A stretch of 64,000 nucleotides of DNA. Source: Occultella glacieicola. GTDB taxonomy: Bacteria; Actinomycetota; Actinomycetes; Actinomycetales; Beutenbergiaceae. Below, one piece after another: positions 30,373 to 39,578 of the stretch. Location of the stretch: positions 62,556 through 126,555 of the forward strand of contig NZ_SMNA01000009.1 in NCBI RefSeq assembly GCF_004353825.1. The letters run 5' to 3'. The position numbers and the translations under genes were made by a program. Below the pieces are notes generated by a model. That model did not search any database. It worked only from the letters and a program-made list of their open reading frames with translations, and was not told where the DNA came from. The stretch's first letter is position 1. The number at the start of each line of letters is the position of its first letter.

Positions 30373-33246
30373 TCAGCAGATGCCGAACAGGATGCACTTG
30401 AGCAGTGCCGCCAGGAGCTGAGCGAGCAGCTTCAGCAGGTCGCCGATCGACGGCGGGCCCGGCGGGTCCACCGGCGGCGGGTTCCCGTCACCGTCCCGGT
30501 CGACCGTGAACGCCGGCGACGTGAAGCTCTCCACGTGGTCGGGGTTCGCCTCGTCGCCGAGCGCGGCCAGGGCCGTGATCTCCATCACGTAGTTGCCGTC
30601 GGGCAGGGTCTGCACCCGGTCACCGCCACGCCCGTGGCCCGGGCCGGTCAGCGTCCCGTCCCAGGTGAACGCGCTGAAGTCGTTCGGGTTGACGGAGCGG
30701 CCCAGGTAGTCGTGCACCTGGTAGGTCGGGTTCACCCCGGCCGGGTCGCCCCGGCTGCCGTCCGCGTTCGCGTGGTAGATGTCCACCTGCACCGACCGCG
30801 CCGGGTGCGCCAGGTTCACGAGGGTGGTCGGCACGTCGCCGTCCGCCATCGAGTAGACCTGGCCCTCCTCCGCGAGGTCCCAGGAACCGCCGGCGAGGCA
30901 GTCCGGCCCCTCGAGCACGCTGCACTCGGTGAGCGCGGCCAGGGCCGGGAACGCCGAGCCCTCGGTCAGCATCAGCGGCAGGGCCTGGTAGTCGCCCGCG
31001 AACCCGGCGTAGGGCACCCGGATCGGCTGCGCGGCGCCGGCCGTCAGCGAGATGTAGCCGCCGTACTGGGCCAGTTCGAGGTCGGCGCTCGGGGTGATCG
31101 AGACGTCGATCTCGACGCTGCCACCGGCCGGCACGGTCACCGAGGCCGGCATGTCGACGGTGGACTCGGCCCAGTAGAAGCTGGGGTTGTACGGCGCGCC
31201 CCCGGTCGAGACCGCGTCCTCGAAGGTGAGGTCGTAGGTGAGCTCGTCGGCACCGGTGTTGGTCACCGTGAGCGTCCGGGTCACCGGGCCCGCCTCGCTC
31301 TCCCCGAGGGAGAGCTTGCCGGGTGAGACCAGGGTCTCGGTCAGGATCGCGTCGTCGATGTCCAGCATCCCGGCGCCCTGACGGTGCACCGGTTCGAGCG
31401 CCCCGACGCCCGTGTTGAGGGACCACAGGGCCGGGTCGGCGTTGTTCTGCAGGACGTCCCGGACCGCCGACGGCGTCGTGCCGGGATGGGCTTGCAGGTA
31501 CAGGGCGACGGCGCCCGCCACGTGCGGCGACGACATCGACGTGCCCGAGTTGCTGGCGTGGCCACCCTGCTCGAGCGGGACCGTCGACCAGATCGACCCA
31601 CCGGGGGCGCCGATGTCCGGCTTGATCTGCAGGTCCGCCGTCATCCCGTACGAGCTGAAGCTGGAGATCAGCCCACCCGTCGGGTTCGGTGCCGTGGTGG
31701 TCTGGTCCGTCCAGGTCAGGTCCACCGGGCCGGCGAGGGCCGCCGCGGTGTACGCCTGCCCGTCCTCGGCCCCGATGAAGATCACCGGGATGGTGATCGG
31801 CTCGGCACCCTCGACGGTCGCGTTGAGCAGGCCGGGCACGTTGTTGTAGATCAGGACGGCGGCCGCACCGGCGTTCTGCGCGGTCAGCGCCTTGTTGTAG
31901 AAGCTGGCGTCACACTCCGGCGTGTTCGGCCCGAGGCCACGTTCGACCAGGACCGCGGAACCGGTGAGGTCCGCCTCGATCGGGGTACAGGCCCGAGCCT
32001 CGTCGGTGCCCGGTTCGCCGAGCGCGACCAGCGGCAGCGAGCCCGAGGTCGGTGCCTCCGGGGAGCCCGTGGCGGGGGTGTACCCGGCCAGGTGGTCTCC
32101 GACGGCCACGGCGTTCGCCGTGATCTGGGTGTTGTCGTAGGAGGCGACACCGATCACCTTGTCGCCGACGCCGGGGGCGCCGGCGGCCCAGGTGCCGAGG
32201 TCGCCCTCGTTGCCGATGGAGGCGACGACCACGACGCCCGCGTCCACGAGGTTGTCCGAGGCGACCGCCGTCGGGTACTCCGGCCAGGTCGCCAGGGCGG
32301 AGCCGATCGACATGTTCAGCACGTCCATGCCGTCCGCGAGGGCCAGCTCCATGGCCTCGATCATGACGTCGGCCGTGGTGGAGCCGGCGCAGCCGAACAC
32401 GCGGTAGGCGCCGAGGGTCGCGTCGGGGGCAACGCCCCGCACTCCGTCGTTGGCGAGATCGCCGTTCGCGCCGACGATGCCGGCCACGTGCGTGCCGTGA
32501 CCCTCGCAGTCGTCGGGGTTGCCGTCCGGCTGCGGCACCGGCTGGTAGGCCGGGTCGGAGGGGTCGGCGTTGTAGGAGTCACCGACGAGGTCGTACCCGT
32601 AGGCGATGCGCTCGGTGGGGAACGACGTCTCACCGGGCACGCCGGAGCCGCCGAAGTCCGGGTGGTCGATGTCCACGCCGGTGTCCATCACCCCGACCCG
32701 CAGGCCCTCGCCGGTGAAGCCGAGCTCGCTCTGGGCGATGTCCGCGCCGGACTGGGACAGTGCCGACGCCAGGTCCGGTACGGGGGAGTTCTGGTCCTCC
32801 GGGATCTCGTACAGCAGGACCGGGAAGACCGCGACCACACTGTCGGCCTCCTCGGCGAGCGTGGCGGCATCATCGTCCGACACGGCGACCGAGAGGCCGT
32901 TCCAGAGGGTGCTGTAGGTGTTGCGGACATCCACCTCGACGCCCAGGTCCGCGGCCTCGTCGAGGAAGGCCTGCTGGTCGCTCGCCGTCGCGGCGACGGT
33001 GCCACCTCGCGCCGTCGGTGCGGCCTCGAGCTGGACGAACCACGCCCCGGTCGGGGACGTGAGATCGCCCTCGTCGGTGGGGGAGGCCGCTCCGTAGTCG
33101 GAGGCCGTGCCGAGGTCTCCGGCATCGGGACTGGCAGACGCGGCTGTGATCGGGACGGCAGTGGCGGCGATGATGCCTGCCACCGAGCCCAAGGCAACAG
33201 CCCGACGTCTGCTCGGGCTCACCCCAGACCAACTGGGTCGACGCAT
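30373..33246 (-). CDS. Secreted S8-family serine peptidase (subtilase) with PA domain
   Basis: A 957-residue secreted protease. A signal peptide (basic MRRPSWSGVSPSRRR, then a hydrophobic core ending near SASP) precedes an I9-like propeptide (WFVQLEAAPTARGG). The S8 triad is Asp188 in VGVMDTGVDIDHPDF, His250 in CEGHGTHVAGIVG, and Ser in NSGTSMSSPHVAGAV. A PA domain is inserted before the Ser (GAAAVLIYNNVPGLLNATVE). Fn3-like beta domains follow, then a Pro-rich linker and an unusual hydrophobic tail LLKLLAQLLAALLKCILFGI plus C. ATG 33246 has GAGGAG upstream; longer in-frame starts lack a ribosome binding site. It likely degrades extracellular protein for peptide uptake. Confidence 0.93.
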   Translation of the reverse strand: MRRPSWSGVSPSRRRAVALGSVAGIIAATAVPITAASASPDAGDLGTASDYGAASPTDEGDLTSPTGAWFVQLEAAPTARGGTVAATASDQQAFLDEAADLGVEVDVRNTYSTLWNGLSVAVSDDDAATLAEEADSVVAVFPVLLYEIPEDQNSPVPDLASALSQSGADIAQSELGFTGEGLRVGVMDTGVDIDHPDFGGSGVPGETSFPTERIAYGYDLVGDSYNADPSDPAYQPVPQPDGNPDDCEGHGTHVAGIVGANGDLANDGVRGVAPDATLGAYRVFGCAGSTTADVMIEAMELALADGMDVLNMSIGSALATWPEYPTAVASDNLVDAGVVVVASIGNEGDLGTWAAGAPGVGDKVIGVASYDNTQITANAVAVGDHLAGYTPATGSPEAPTSGSLPLVALGEPGTDEARACTPIEADLTGSAVLVERGLGPNTPECDASFYNKALTAQNAGAAAVLIYNNVPGLLNATVEGAEPITIPVIFIGAEDGQAYTAAALAGPVDLTWTDQTTTAPNPTGGLISSFSSYGMTADLQIKPDIGAPGGSIWSTVPLEQGGHASNSGTSMSSPHVAGAVALYLQAHPGTTPSAVRDVLQNNADPALWSLNTGVGALEPVHRQGAGMLDIDDAILTETLVSPGKLSLGESEAGPVTRTLTVTNTGADELTYDLTFEDAVSTGGAPYNPSFYWAESTVDMPASVTVPAGGSVEIDVSITPSADLELAQYGGYISLTAGAAQPIRVPYAGFAGDYQALPLMLTEGSAFPALAALTECSVLEGPDCLAGGSWDLAEEGQVYSMADGDVPTTLVNLAHPARSVQVDIYHANADGSRGDPAGVNPTYQVHDYLGRSVNPNDFSAFTWDGTLTGPGHGRGGDRVQTLPDGNYVMEITALAALGDEANPDHVESFTSPAFTVDRDGDGNPPPVDPPGPPSIGDLLKLLAQLLAALLKCILFGIC

Positions 33247-33658
33247 GAAGGATCTCCTCATCGTGATGTCGCGAGGCTCCCGGACCAGGAGCATTCGAGC
33301 AACATACTGGGAATGAGGGGGAATTGTGAACGGGGTCACACCGAACGGGTCGAACCGAGGGCCACACTCGGGGCGCTCGGGACGGCATGAGGAACGGCCC
33401 CGAGGCGCAGTACGCCTCGGGGCCGCCCGCGCGACGGCCGTTCAGAGGGGGGCCGTTCGGCCCGTCGCGACGAGCCGGGCTTCAACGTCTCCGAGGGGGA
33501 CGGGGACTGGTCCCGGCTGAGGACCAACTGTACTAGAAAGTCCGGCGTTCAACGAGTCTCTCGTCGAACCGTTCGCGCGTGCGGGCCCGGCATCCGACAA
33601 GCACCCGACAGGCACCCGCGTGGACGACCCGGATCCGGGTTCCGGTAAGAATGGGCGC
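33247..33658. other. 412-bp region between divergent subtilase and M3 peptidase genes
   Basis: It contains the subtilase promoter and ribosome binding site (minus strand, left end), a 6C-like small RNA gene with terminator (33395 to about 33523, minus strand), and a TAAGAAT -10 box (33646-33652) 6 nt before the M3 peptidase ATG. No further open frame is credible. Confidence 0.75.
33395..33523 (-). ncRNA. 6C-like small RNA
   Basis: Read on the minus strand, two successive stem-loops carry C-rich loops. Hairpin 1 (33518-33473) is closed by AGCCGGG/CCCGGCT, with TCCCCGTCCCCC in its loop. Hairpin 2 (33469-33430) is closed by CGCGACGG/CCGTCGCG, with a run of six C in its loop. A terminator hairpin follows at 33425-33395 (13-bp stem CGGCCCCGAGGCG, loop of 5). 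A -10-like TAGTACAGT (33535-33527) lies just upstream. This order (two C-loop hairpins, then terminator, about 130 nt, own promoter) is that of the actinobacterial 6C RNA family, which in mycobacteria acts in trans on mRNAs. Exact ends are estimated. Confidence 0.8.
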
Positions 33659-35737
33659 ATGACCTCACCGACACTCGGCGACAACCCCTTCGCCGCCGCG
33701 TCCACGCTTCCCTACGGACTTCCGGACTTCTCCGCGATCCACACCGAGCACTTCCGGCCCGCCTTCGACGCCGGACTCGCGCAGCAGCGGGCCGAGTGGG
33801 AGGCGATCGCCACCGATCCGCAGGCGCCGACGCTGGCGAACACGCTGGAGGCGCTCGAGGTCTCCGGTCGGTTGCTCGCCCGCGCGCTGACCGTGTTCTA
33901 CACGCTGGTGAGTTCGGCCGGCACGGATGAGATACGCGAGATCGAGGCCGAGTACGCGCCGAAGCTCTCCGAGCACCGGGACGCTCTTTACCTCGACCGG
34001 CGCATCTTCGCCCGCCTGGAGTCGCTCACCGACGCCGCCACGCAGGCCGGACCGGAGACGGACTGGCTGCTGCGGACCCACCTGAAGAACTTCGTCCGCG
34101 CCGGGATCCGGCTCGACCCCGAGCAGCAGGACCGGCTCCGGGCGCTGAACGGGGAACTCACCTCCCTGGAGACGGAGTTCTCCCAGCGCGTGGTCAGGGG
34201 CATGGAGGCGGCCGCCGTCACCGTCACCGACCCGGCCCAGCTGGACGGACTCGCGCCGGACGCCGTCTCCGCGCTGGCCCAGGCCGCCACGGACCGGGAC
34301 GCCGAGGGTTACCTGATCACCCTGCAGCTGCCCACGCCCCAGGCCGTAGTGGGGCAGAGCCCCAACCGGGACCTCCGCCGTCGGGTGTTCGAGGCCTCGA
34401 CCGGCCGCGGGACCGGAACCGACCCCGACTCCGACACCCGCCGGGTGATCCTCGACCTGGCCCGCAAGCGCGCCGAGCGGGCCCGCCTGCTCGGCTACGC
34501 CCACCACGCTGCCTACGTGGCCGAGGACGGCACCGCGGCCACCACCGAGGCCGTGAACGAGATGCTCGGCCGGCTCGCCGGGCCGGCGGTGCGCAACGCC
34601 CGCGCCGAGGCGGGCGACCTGCAGAGCGCGCTCGCTGCCGACGAGCCGGGTGCCGAGCTGGCGCCGTGGGACTGGTCGCTGTACGCCGACCGGGTCCGCC
34701 AGCAGAGGTTCGCGTTCGACGAGGGCGAACTGCGCCCCTACCTCGAACTCGAACGCGTCGTCACCGACGGCGTGTTCTTCGCCGCGAACGCGATCTACGG
34801 CCTCGAGTTCACCGAACGCACGGACCTCACCGGCTACGCCGACGGGGTCCGCGTGTTCGAGGTCAGGGAGGCGGACGGAACCGCGCTGGGGCTGTTCGTC
34901 GCCGACTACTACGCTCGTGAGGGCAAGCGCGGCGGCGCCTGGATGCACAACCTGGTCGACCAGTCCGACCTGCTCGGCCTGCCGCCGGTCGTCGTCAACA
35001 ACCTCAACGTCACCCGGCCGGCCGCAGGCGAGCCGACGTTGCTCACCTGGGACGAGGTCATCACCGCGTTCCACGAGTTCGGGCACGCCCTGCACGGTCT
35101 GTTCTCGCGGGTGCGCTACCCGTCCCTGTCCGGGACCAATGTGCCGAGGGACTTCGTCGAGTACCCGTCCCAGGTCAACGAGATGTGGGCCTGGCACCCG
35201 ACGGTGCTCGCCAACTTCGCCCGGCACCACCGCACCTCCGAGCCGCTCGACGCCGCGACCCTGGACCAGTTGCGGGCTTCGCAGGCCTACGGGGAGGGCT
35301 TCGCCACCACCGAGTACCTGGCCGCCGCGCTGCTCGACCAGGCCTGGCACCAGATCACCCCCGAGGAGGTGCCCGACGACGTCGCCGGGGTGGAGGCGTT
35401 CGAGGCCGCCGCCCTCGAACGGGCCGGGGTGGCGTACCCGCTGGTGCCGCCGCGGTACCGGTCCACGTACTTCAACCACACGTTCGGCGGCGGCTACGAC
35501 GCCGGTTACTACTCCTACATCTGGAGCGAGGTCCTGGACGCGGACACGGTCGACTGGTTCGCCGAGGAGGCCGCCAAGGACGGCGACGGGGGCCTGAACC
35601 GGGCCGCGGGGGACACCTTCCGGGCGAAGCTGCTCTCCCGTGGGCATGCCCAGGACCCGCTGCAGTCCTACCGGGACCTGCGCGGCCGGGACGCCGTGAT
35701 CGACCCGCTGCTCAAGCGCCGGGGACTCGGCGAATGA
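33659..35737 (+). CDS. M3-family metallopeptidase (peptidyl-dipeptidase Dcp-like)
   Basis: A 692-residue zinc peptidase of the thimet oligopeptidase clan. The zinc site is AFHEFGHALHGLFS (HEFGH), with the third ligand Glu in the downstream YPSQVNEMWAWH region. FNHTFGGGYDAGYYSYIWSE is the conserved C-terminal substrate-binding motif of M3 enzymes. There is no signal peptide, so it acts on short peptides in the cytoplasm. ATG 33659 is preceded by a -10 TAAGAAT ending 6 nt before it, implying a leaderless mRNA. It overlaps the M20 hydrolase gene (ATGA), so both likely serve peptide catabolism. Confidence 0.94.
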   Translation: MTSPTLGDNPFAAASTLPYGLPDFSAIHTEHFRPAFDAGLAQQRAEWEAIATDPQAPTLANTLEALEVSGRLLARALTVFYTLVSSAGTDEIREIEAEYAPKLSEHRDALYLDRRIFARLESLTDAATQAGPETDWLLRTHLKNFVRAGIRLDPEQQDRLRALNGELTSLETEFSQRVVRGMEAAAVTVTDPAQLDGLAPDAVSALAQAATDRDAEGYLITLQLPTPQAVVGQSPNRDLRRRVFEASTGRGTGTDPDSDTRRVILDLARKRAERARLLGYAHHAAYVAEDGTAATTEAVNEMLGRLAGPAVRNARAEAGDLQSALAADEPGAELAPWDWSLYADRVRQQRFAFDEGELRPYLELERVVTDGVFFAANAIYGLEFTERTDLTGYADGVRVFEVREADGTALGLFVADYYAREGKRGGAWMHNLVDQSDLLGLPPVVVNNLNVTRPAAGEPTLLTWDEVITAFHEFGHALHGLFSRVRYPSLSGTNVPRDFVEYPSQVNEMWAWHPTVLANFARHHRTSEPLDAATLDQLRASQAYGEGFATTEYLAAALLDQAWHQITPEEVPDDVAGVEAFEAAALERAGVAYPLVPPRYRSTYFNHTFGGGYDAGYYSYIWSEVLDADTVDWFAEEAAKDGDGGLNRAAGDTFRAKLLSRGHAQDPLQSYRDLRGRDAVIDPLLKRRGLGE

Positions 35738-37059
35738 ACACCCCGGACCCGGTGAGCGCCGCGGAACTGGACGCGGTGGCGATCTGCCGCGCCCTGATCC
35801 GCATCGACTCCTCCAACTACGGCGACGGCAGCGGCCCGGGGGAACGCGAGGCCGCTGAGTACGTCATGGGCCTGCTCACCGAGGTCGGCTACGACCCTGA
35901 GTACTTCGAGTCCGCGGACCGTCGCGGCAACGTGGTCCTGCGGATCCCGGGCACCGACCCGAGCCGGCCGGCGCTGGTGCTGCACGGGCACACCGACGTG
36001 GTCCCCGCCCAGGCGTCCGACTGGAAGATGGACCCGTTCGGCGGCGAGGAGATGGACGGCATGATCTGGGGCCGTGGCGCCGTGGACATGAAGGACATGG
36101 ACGCCATGATCCTGGCCGTGCTCCGGGACATGAAGCGTTCGGGCTGGCAGCCGCCCCGGGACCTGATCGTCGCGTTCTTCGCCGACGAGGAGGCGGGCGG
36201 CACCTACGGGGCGCGGTACGCCGTCGACGAGCGTCCCGACCTGTTCGAGGGCGCCACCGAGGCGATCAGCGAGGTCGGCGGGTACAGCGTCGAGCTGAAC
36301 GGCCGCCGGGCCTACCTGCTGCAGACCGCGGAGAAGGGCCTGCTCTGGCTCAGGCTGATCGCCGACGGCACCGCGGGGCACGGATCGCAGGTCAACACCG
36401 ACAACGCGGTCACCCGGCTGGCCGGGGCGGTGTCGCGGATCGGGGCGCACTCGTTCGGGCGCAGCCTCTCGCCCACGGTGGCGGCACTGCTCGACGGCGT
36501 CGCGCAGCTGACCGGGATCCCGTTCGATCCGCAGGACGAGGGTTCGGTCGACGCGCTCGTCGCGGCGCTCGGTCCGGCGAGCAAGTTCGTCGGGGCCACG
36601 CTCGCGACGAATGCCAACCCGACCCAGCTCGGCGCCGGGTACAAGGCGAACGTGATCCCCGGCAGCGCCGAGGCGGTCATCGACGTCCGGTTCCTGCCCG
36701 GGCAGGAGGACGCGACCATGGCGACCCTGACCGAGCTGGCCGGGCCGGGGATCCGGTTCGAGGACGTGCAGCGCAACATCGCCCTCGAGGTGCCGTTCGC
36801 CGGTGACCTGGTGGACGCGATGGTCGCCGCGATCGACGTCGAGGACCCGGGTGCGGTCGTGCTGCCGTACATGCTCAGCGGCGGCACGGACAACAAGTCC
36901 CTCGCCCGGCTGGGCATCACCGGCTACGGCTTCGCGCCGCTGCAGTTGCCGCCGGAGCTCGACTTCGCGGGCATGTTCCACGGCGTCGACGAGCGGGTGC
37001 CGGTCTCGTCCGTGCAGTTCGGGGTCCGGGTCCTGACCCGGCTGCTGCGGACCTGCTGA
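35734..37059 (+). CDS. M20/M25/M40-family metallohydrolase (peptidase)
   Basis: A 441-residue cytoplasmic zinc peptidase. Metal ligands are in ALVLHGHTDVVPAQ (His), GRGAVDMKDMDAMI (Asp, bridging), FADEEAGGTYGA (catalytic Glu pair), and the C-terminal FHGVDERVPV (His). The dimerisation lid segment lies between about residues 205 and 340. Such enzymes remove terminal residues from dipeptides or hydrolyse N-acyl amino acids; the substrate is not assigned. Its start overlaps the M3 peptidase stop by 4 bp. Confidence 0.92.
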   Translation: MNTPDPVSAAELDAVAICRALIRIDSSNYGDGSGPGEREAAEYVMGLLTEVGYDPEYFESADRRGNVVLRIPGTDPSRPALVLHGHTDVVPAQASDWKMDPFGGEEMDGMIWGRGAVDMKDMDAMILAVLRDMKRSGWQPPRDLIVAFFADEEAGGTYGARYAVDERPDLFEGATEAISEVGGYSVELNGRRAYLLQTAEKGLLWLRLIADGTAGHGSQVNTDNAVTRLAGAVSRIGAHSFGRSLSPTVAALLDGVAQLTGIPFDPQDEGSVDALVAALGPASKFVGATLATNANPTQLGAGYKANVIPGSAEAVIDVRFLPGQEDATMATLTELAGPGIRFEDVQRNIALEVPFAGDLVDAMVAAIDVEDPGAVVLPYMLSGGTDNKSLARLGITGYGFAPLQLPPELDFAGMFHGVDERVPVSSVQFGVRVLTRLLRTC

Positions 37060-37079
37060 GCCCGGTCGTCCGGACGGGC

Positions 37080-37316
37080 CTACAGGGTGCTGGCCACCTT
37101 GATGATCCGGCGCCGCAGCCACACCTTGCGCATGCCGCCGACGTACAGCCGGAGCCGGGCCAGTTCCCAGCGTCCGTATTCCGCCTCGTCGGTCAGCAGC
37201 CGGCGCACGTCGTGGCGGCTGGTGGTGCGGGGAAGGGTCAGTTCCCGGAACTCGTACTGGGAGGCGTGGCTGGGTCGTGCTTGCTTGGTCGACTGCTTGG
37301 GTGCTGCGGACTCCAT
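37080..37316 (-). CDS. DUF5703 family protein
   Basis: A 78-residue basic protein. YEFRELTLPRTTSRHDVRRL and YGRWELARLRLYVGGMRKVW followed by LRRRIIK is the DUF5703 core, a small conserved actinobacterial protein of unknown function. No transmembrane segment is present. ATG 37316 is 6 nt after a minus-strand TACGCT (37328-37323), indicating a leaderless mRNA. It is divergent from the acidic protein gene at 37388 and convergent with the M20 gene. Confidence 0.85.
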   Translation of the reverse strand: MESAAPKQSTKQARPSHASQYEFRELTLPRTTSRHDVRRLLTDEAEYGRWELARLRLYVGGMRKVWLRRRIIKVASTL

Positions 37317-37387
37317 CCGCACAGCGTAGGCGAGAAGTTCACGATTTTGCGGTGTCATTCGCCGGTGTTGACCGCTACGGTCAGCAC

Positions 37388-37678
37388 ATGGCTACCGAAC
37401 CTCGCGCAGCACTGGACCGGCTCACCGCTGCCTTCGAGGCGCACCTGGACGCCGTCGCATCCGCCGGCGACGACAATTCGCCGGCCGTGATCGCGGCCAC
37501 CAACACCCTCGCCGACGCGTTCGAGACCTACGACGAGGCCCTCTACGACGCCCACGGCGTCGACACCCCGTTCGTGGTCTACGACGGCGAGGACGACGAG
37601 GACGAGGACTTCGACGACTTCGACGACGAGGACGAGGACGAGGGCGACGACGAGCTGGACGGCGACGACGAGGAGTAG
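37388..37678 (+). CDS. Small protein with poly-acidic C-terminal tail
   Basis: A 96-residue protein. Residues 1-65 look helical (ALDRLTAAFEAHLDAVASAG, TLADAFETYDEALYDAHGVD). The last 30 residues are almost all Asp, Glu and Phe (EDDEDEDFDDFDDEDEDEGD). It is conserved in many actinobacteria next to DUF5703 genes, to my knowledge, without an assigned function. TACGGT (37376-37381) sits 6 nt before ATG 37388. The acidic tail could mimic DNA or bind a basic partner, which is inference. Confidence 0.78.
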   Translation: MATEPRAALDRLTAAFEAHLDAVASAGDDNSPAVIAATNTLADAFETYDEALYDAHGVDTPFVVYDGEDDEDEDFDDFDDEDEDEGDDELDGDDEE

Positions 37679-37720
37679 ACCGGCAGGGCCCGACGGCGCC
37701 CGCTCAGCAGGTGCGCGCCG

Positions 37721-38674
37721 TCACCGTCGTTCGGGGTAGCCGTACGACGGTGCGGTGACCTCGTCCAGCACTGCGCGGATCTGATCGGGCAGGGCCAGGT
37801 CGACCGCCGCGAGCGTGCCCCGCAGTTGCGCGGGGGTGCGGGCGCCCACGATCGCGCTCGCGACGCCGTCGACGTCCCGCGCCCAGGCCAGCGCCACCTC
37901 CACCGGCGCGCGTCCGAGACCGTCGGCGGCGGTGGCGACCGCCTCGACCACCCCACGCGCCTCGAGGGTCAGGTACGGGTCCACGAACCCGCGCAGGTGC
38001 GGCGACGCCGCCCGCGAGTCCGCCGGGACCGACCGCCGGTACTTGCCGCTCAGGACCCCCCGCCCGAGCGGGGACCAGGCCAGCACCCCGACCCCGAGTT
38101 CCCGGGCCGCCGGCAGCACCTCGCGTTCGATCCCCCGCTCGAGCAGCGAGTACTCCATCTGAGCGGCCGTGCAGAACGTGTCGTCCGCCTCCAGCAGGGT
38201 GGCCATCCGGGCCACCTGCCAGGCGGGGAAGTTGGACAGGCCCACGTAGCGGGTGCGTCCGGACCGGACCGCCTCGCGTAACGCGGAGATCGTCTCCCGG
38301 ACGGGGGTGGTCGGGTCCGGGGCGCCCACCAGCCAGAGGTCCAGGTGATCGGTGCCGAGCCGGGCCAGGCTCGCGTCCAGCGTGTCCAGGAGGCTGCGCC
38401 GGGAGGCGTCCACCCGACCGTCGCGGACCCCGGCCTTCGAGCACAGCACCACCTCGTCGCGGTCGACGGTGTCCGCCAGCAGTGCCCCGATCAGCTCCTC
38501 GGCCGCACCGTCGGCGTAGGTGGCGGCCGTGTCGAGCAGCGTGCCGCCCGCATCCAGGAAGACGCGTAACTGCTCGGCCGCCTCGTGCTCGTCCGTGTCA
38601 CGGCCCCACGTCATCGTGCCGAGGCCGACCGCCGAGACCGTGAGCCCGCTGCCGCCGACCTGCCGTGACTCCAT
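37721..38674 (-). CDS. Aldo/keto reductase
   Basis: A 317-residue NADPH-dependent TIM-barrel oxidoreductase. Catalytic residues: Asp in [19 protein letters not shown], Tyr in the same segment, Lys in [12 protein letters not shown]; the usual catalytic His position reads [12 protein letters not shown], so the His is replaced. [20 protein letters not shown] and the C-terminal [12 protein letters not shown] form the NADPH site. Physiological substrate unknown. ATG 38674 follows a minus-strand TAGCCT (38688-38683) by 8 nt. Divergent from uppP. Confidence 0.9.
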   Translation of the reverse strand: MESRQVGGSGLTVSAVGLGTMTWGRDTDEHEAAEQLRVFLDAGGTLLDTAATYADGAAEELIGALLADTVDRDEVVLCSKAGVRDGRVDASRRSLLDTLDASLARLGTDHLDLWLVGAPDPTTPVRETISALREAVRSGRTRYVGLSNFPAWQVARMATLLEADDTFCTAAQMEYSLLERGIEREVLPAARELGVGVLAWSPLGRGVLSGKYRRSVPADSRAASPHLRGFVDPYLTLEARGVVEAVATAADGLGRAPVEVALAWARDVDGVASAIVGARTPAQLRGTLAAVDLALPDQIRAVLDEVTAPSYGYPERR

Positions 38675-38702
38675 GGGGCACGAGGCTACCTGCCACGGCG
38701 TC

Positions 38703-38708
38703 TACCCT
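38703..38708 (+). promoter_or_regulatory. -10 box of uppP (leaderless)
   Basis: TACCCT ends 6 nt before GTG 38715, so transcription should begin at or next to the start codon. Confidence 0.65.
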
Positions 38709-38714
38709 TGGCGC

Positions 38715-39569
38715 GTGACATGGTGGGAAGCAGTGATCCTGGGTCTGGTCCAAGGTCTGACCGAGTTCCTCCCGATCTCGTCGTCGGCGCACCTGCGCAT
38801 CGTCGGTGAGTTGCTGCCCGGTGGCAGCGACCCCGGCGCCGCGTTCACCGCCATCACGCAGATCGGTACCGAAGCGGCGGTGATCCTCTACTTCCGGCGC
38901 GACTTCGCCCGGATCATCGGCCGGTGGTTCCAGGCGCTGCCGGTGGGGCCATGGCGGAACCAGGTGCCGACCTCGGACCCGGACGCCCGGATGGGGTGGT
39001 TCATCATCCTCGGGTCCATCCCGATCGTCGTCCTGGGCCTGCTGTTCAAGGACGCGATCGAGCACGCACTGCGCAACCTCTACCTGACGGCGCTCATGCT
39101 GGCCCTGTTCGCGCTGATCCTCGGCTTCGCCGACGCGCGGGGTGCGAAGACCCGCACACTGGACACCCTGACGATGAAGCACGCCTGGCTATTCGGGTTC
39201 GCCCAGGCGCTCGCGCTCGTCCCGGGCGTCTCCCGGTCCGGTGGCACGATCACCGCCGGGCTGCTGATGGGGTACACCCGCGAGGCCGCCGCGCGGTACT
39301 CGTTCCTGCTCGCGGTGCCGGCCGTCCTCGGCTCGGGGTTCTACCAGCTCGTCAGGAGCGGCGGCACCGGGGGAGCCGCGGGGTTCGGCGCGACCGCGCT
39401 GGCGACCGTGATCGCGTTCGCGGTCGGGTACGTCGTGATCATCGCGTTCCTGAAGATCGTCTCGACATACTCCTACAAGCCGTTCGTGTACTACCGGATC
39501 GGGCTCGCCGCGCTGGTCGTCGTGTTGCTCGTCACAGGCGTGCTCGAGCCGCTCCCGCCCACCGGATAG
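38715..39569 (+). CDS. uppP: Undecaprenyl-diphosphate phosphatase (bacitracin resistance protein)
   Basis: A 284-residue integral membrane protein with about eight transmembrane segments. The two signature motifs are [17 protein letters not shown] near the N-terminus (catalytic Glu and Ser/His) and [17 protein letters not shown] in the second half (catalytic Arg). It recycles undecaprenyl pyrophosphate to the monophosphate for peptidoglycan synthesis. The GTG start follows the -10 box directly. The stop TAG is part of the -10 box of mshC. Confidence 0.95.
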   Translation: MTWWEAVILGLVQGLTEFLPISSSAHLRIVGELLPGGSDPGAAFTAITQIGTEAAVILYFRRDFARIIGRWFQALPVGPWRNQVPTSDPDARMGWFIILGSIPIVVLGLLFKDAIEHALRNLYLTALMLALFALILGFADARGAKTRTLDTLTMKHAWLFGFAQALALVPGVSRSGGTITAGLLMGYTREAAARYSFLLAVPAVLGSGFYQLVRSGGTGGAAGFGATALATVIAFAVGYVVIIAFLKIVSTYSYKPFVYYRIGLAALVVVLLVTGVLEPLPPTG

Positions 39570-39572
39570 GGT
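39567..39572 (+). promoter_or_regulatory. -10 box of mshC overlapping the uppP stop
   Basis: TAGGGT begins with the uppP stop codon TAG and ends 6 nt before GTG 39579, giving mshC its own leaderless promoter. Confidence 0.65.
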
Positions 39573-39578
39573 GAGCGG

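Noticed and set aside
30230-30421. Short plus-strand frame across the subtilase terminator
   Set aside because: It runs through the 16-bp terminator stem and into the antisense of the subtilase 3' end, with no ribosome binding site.
33566-33577. GAACCGTTC as a LexA site upstream of the M3 peptidase
   Set aside because: Only one base separates the half-sites instead of four, so it is not an SOS box.
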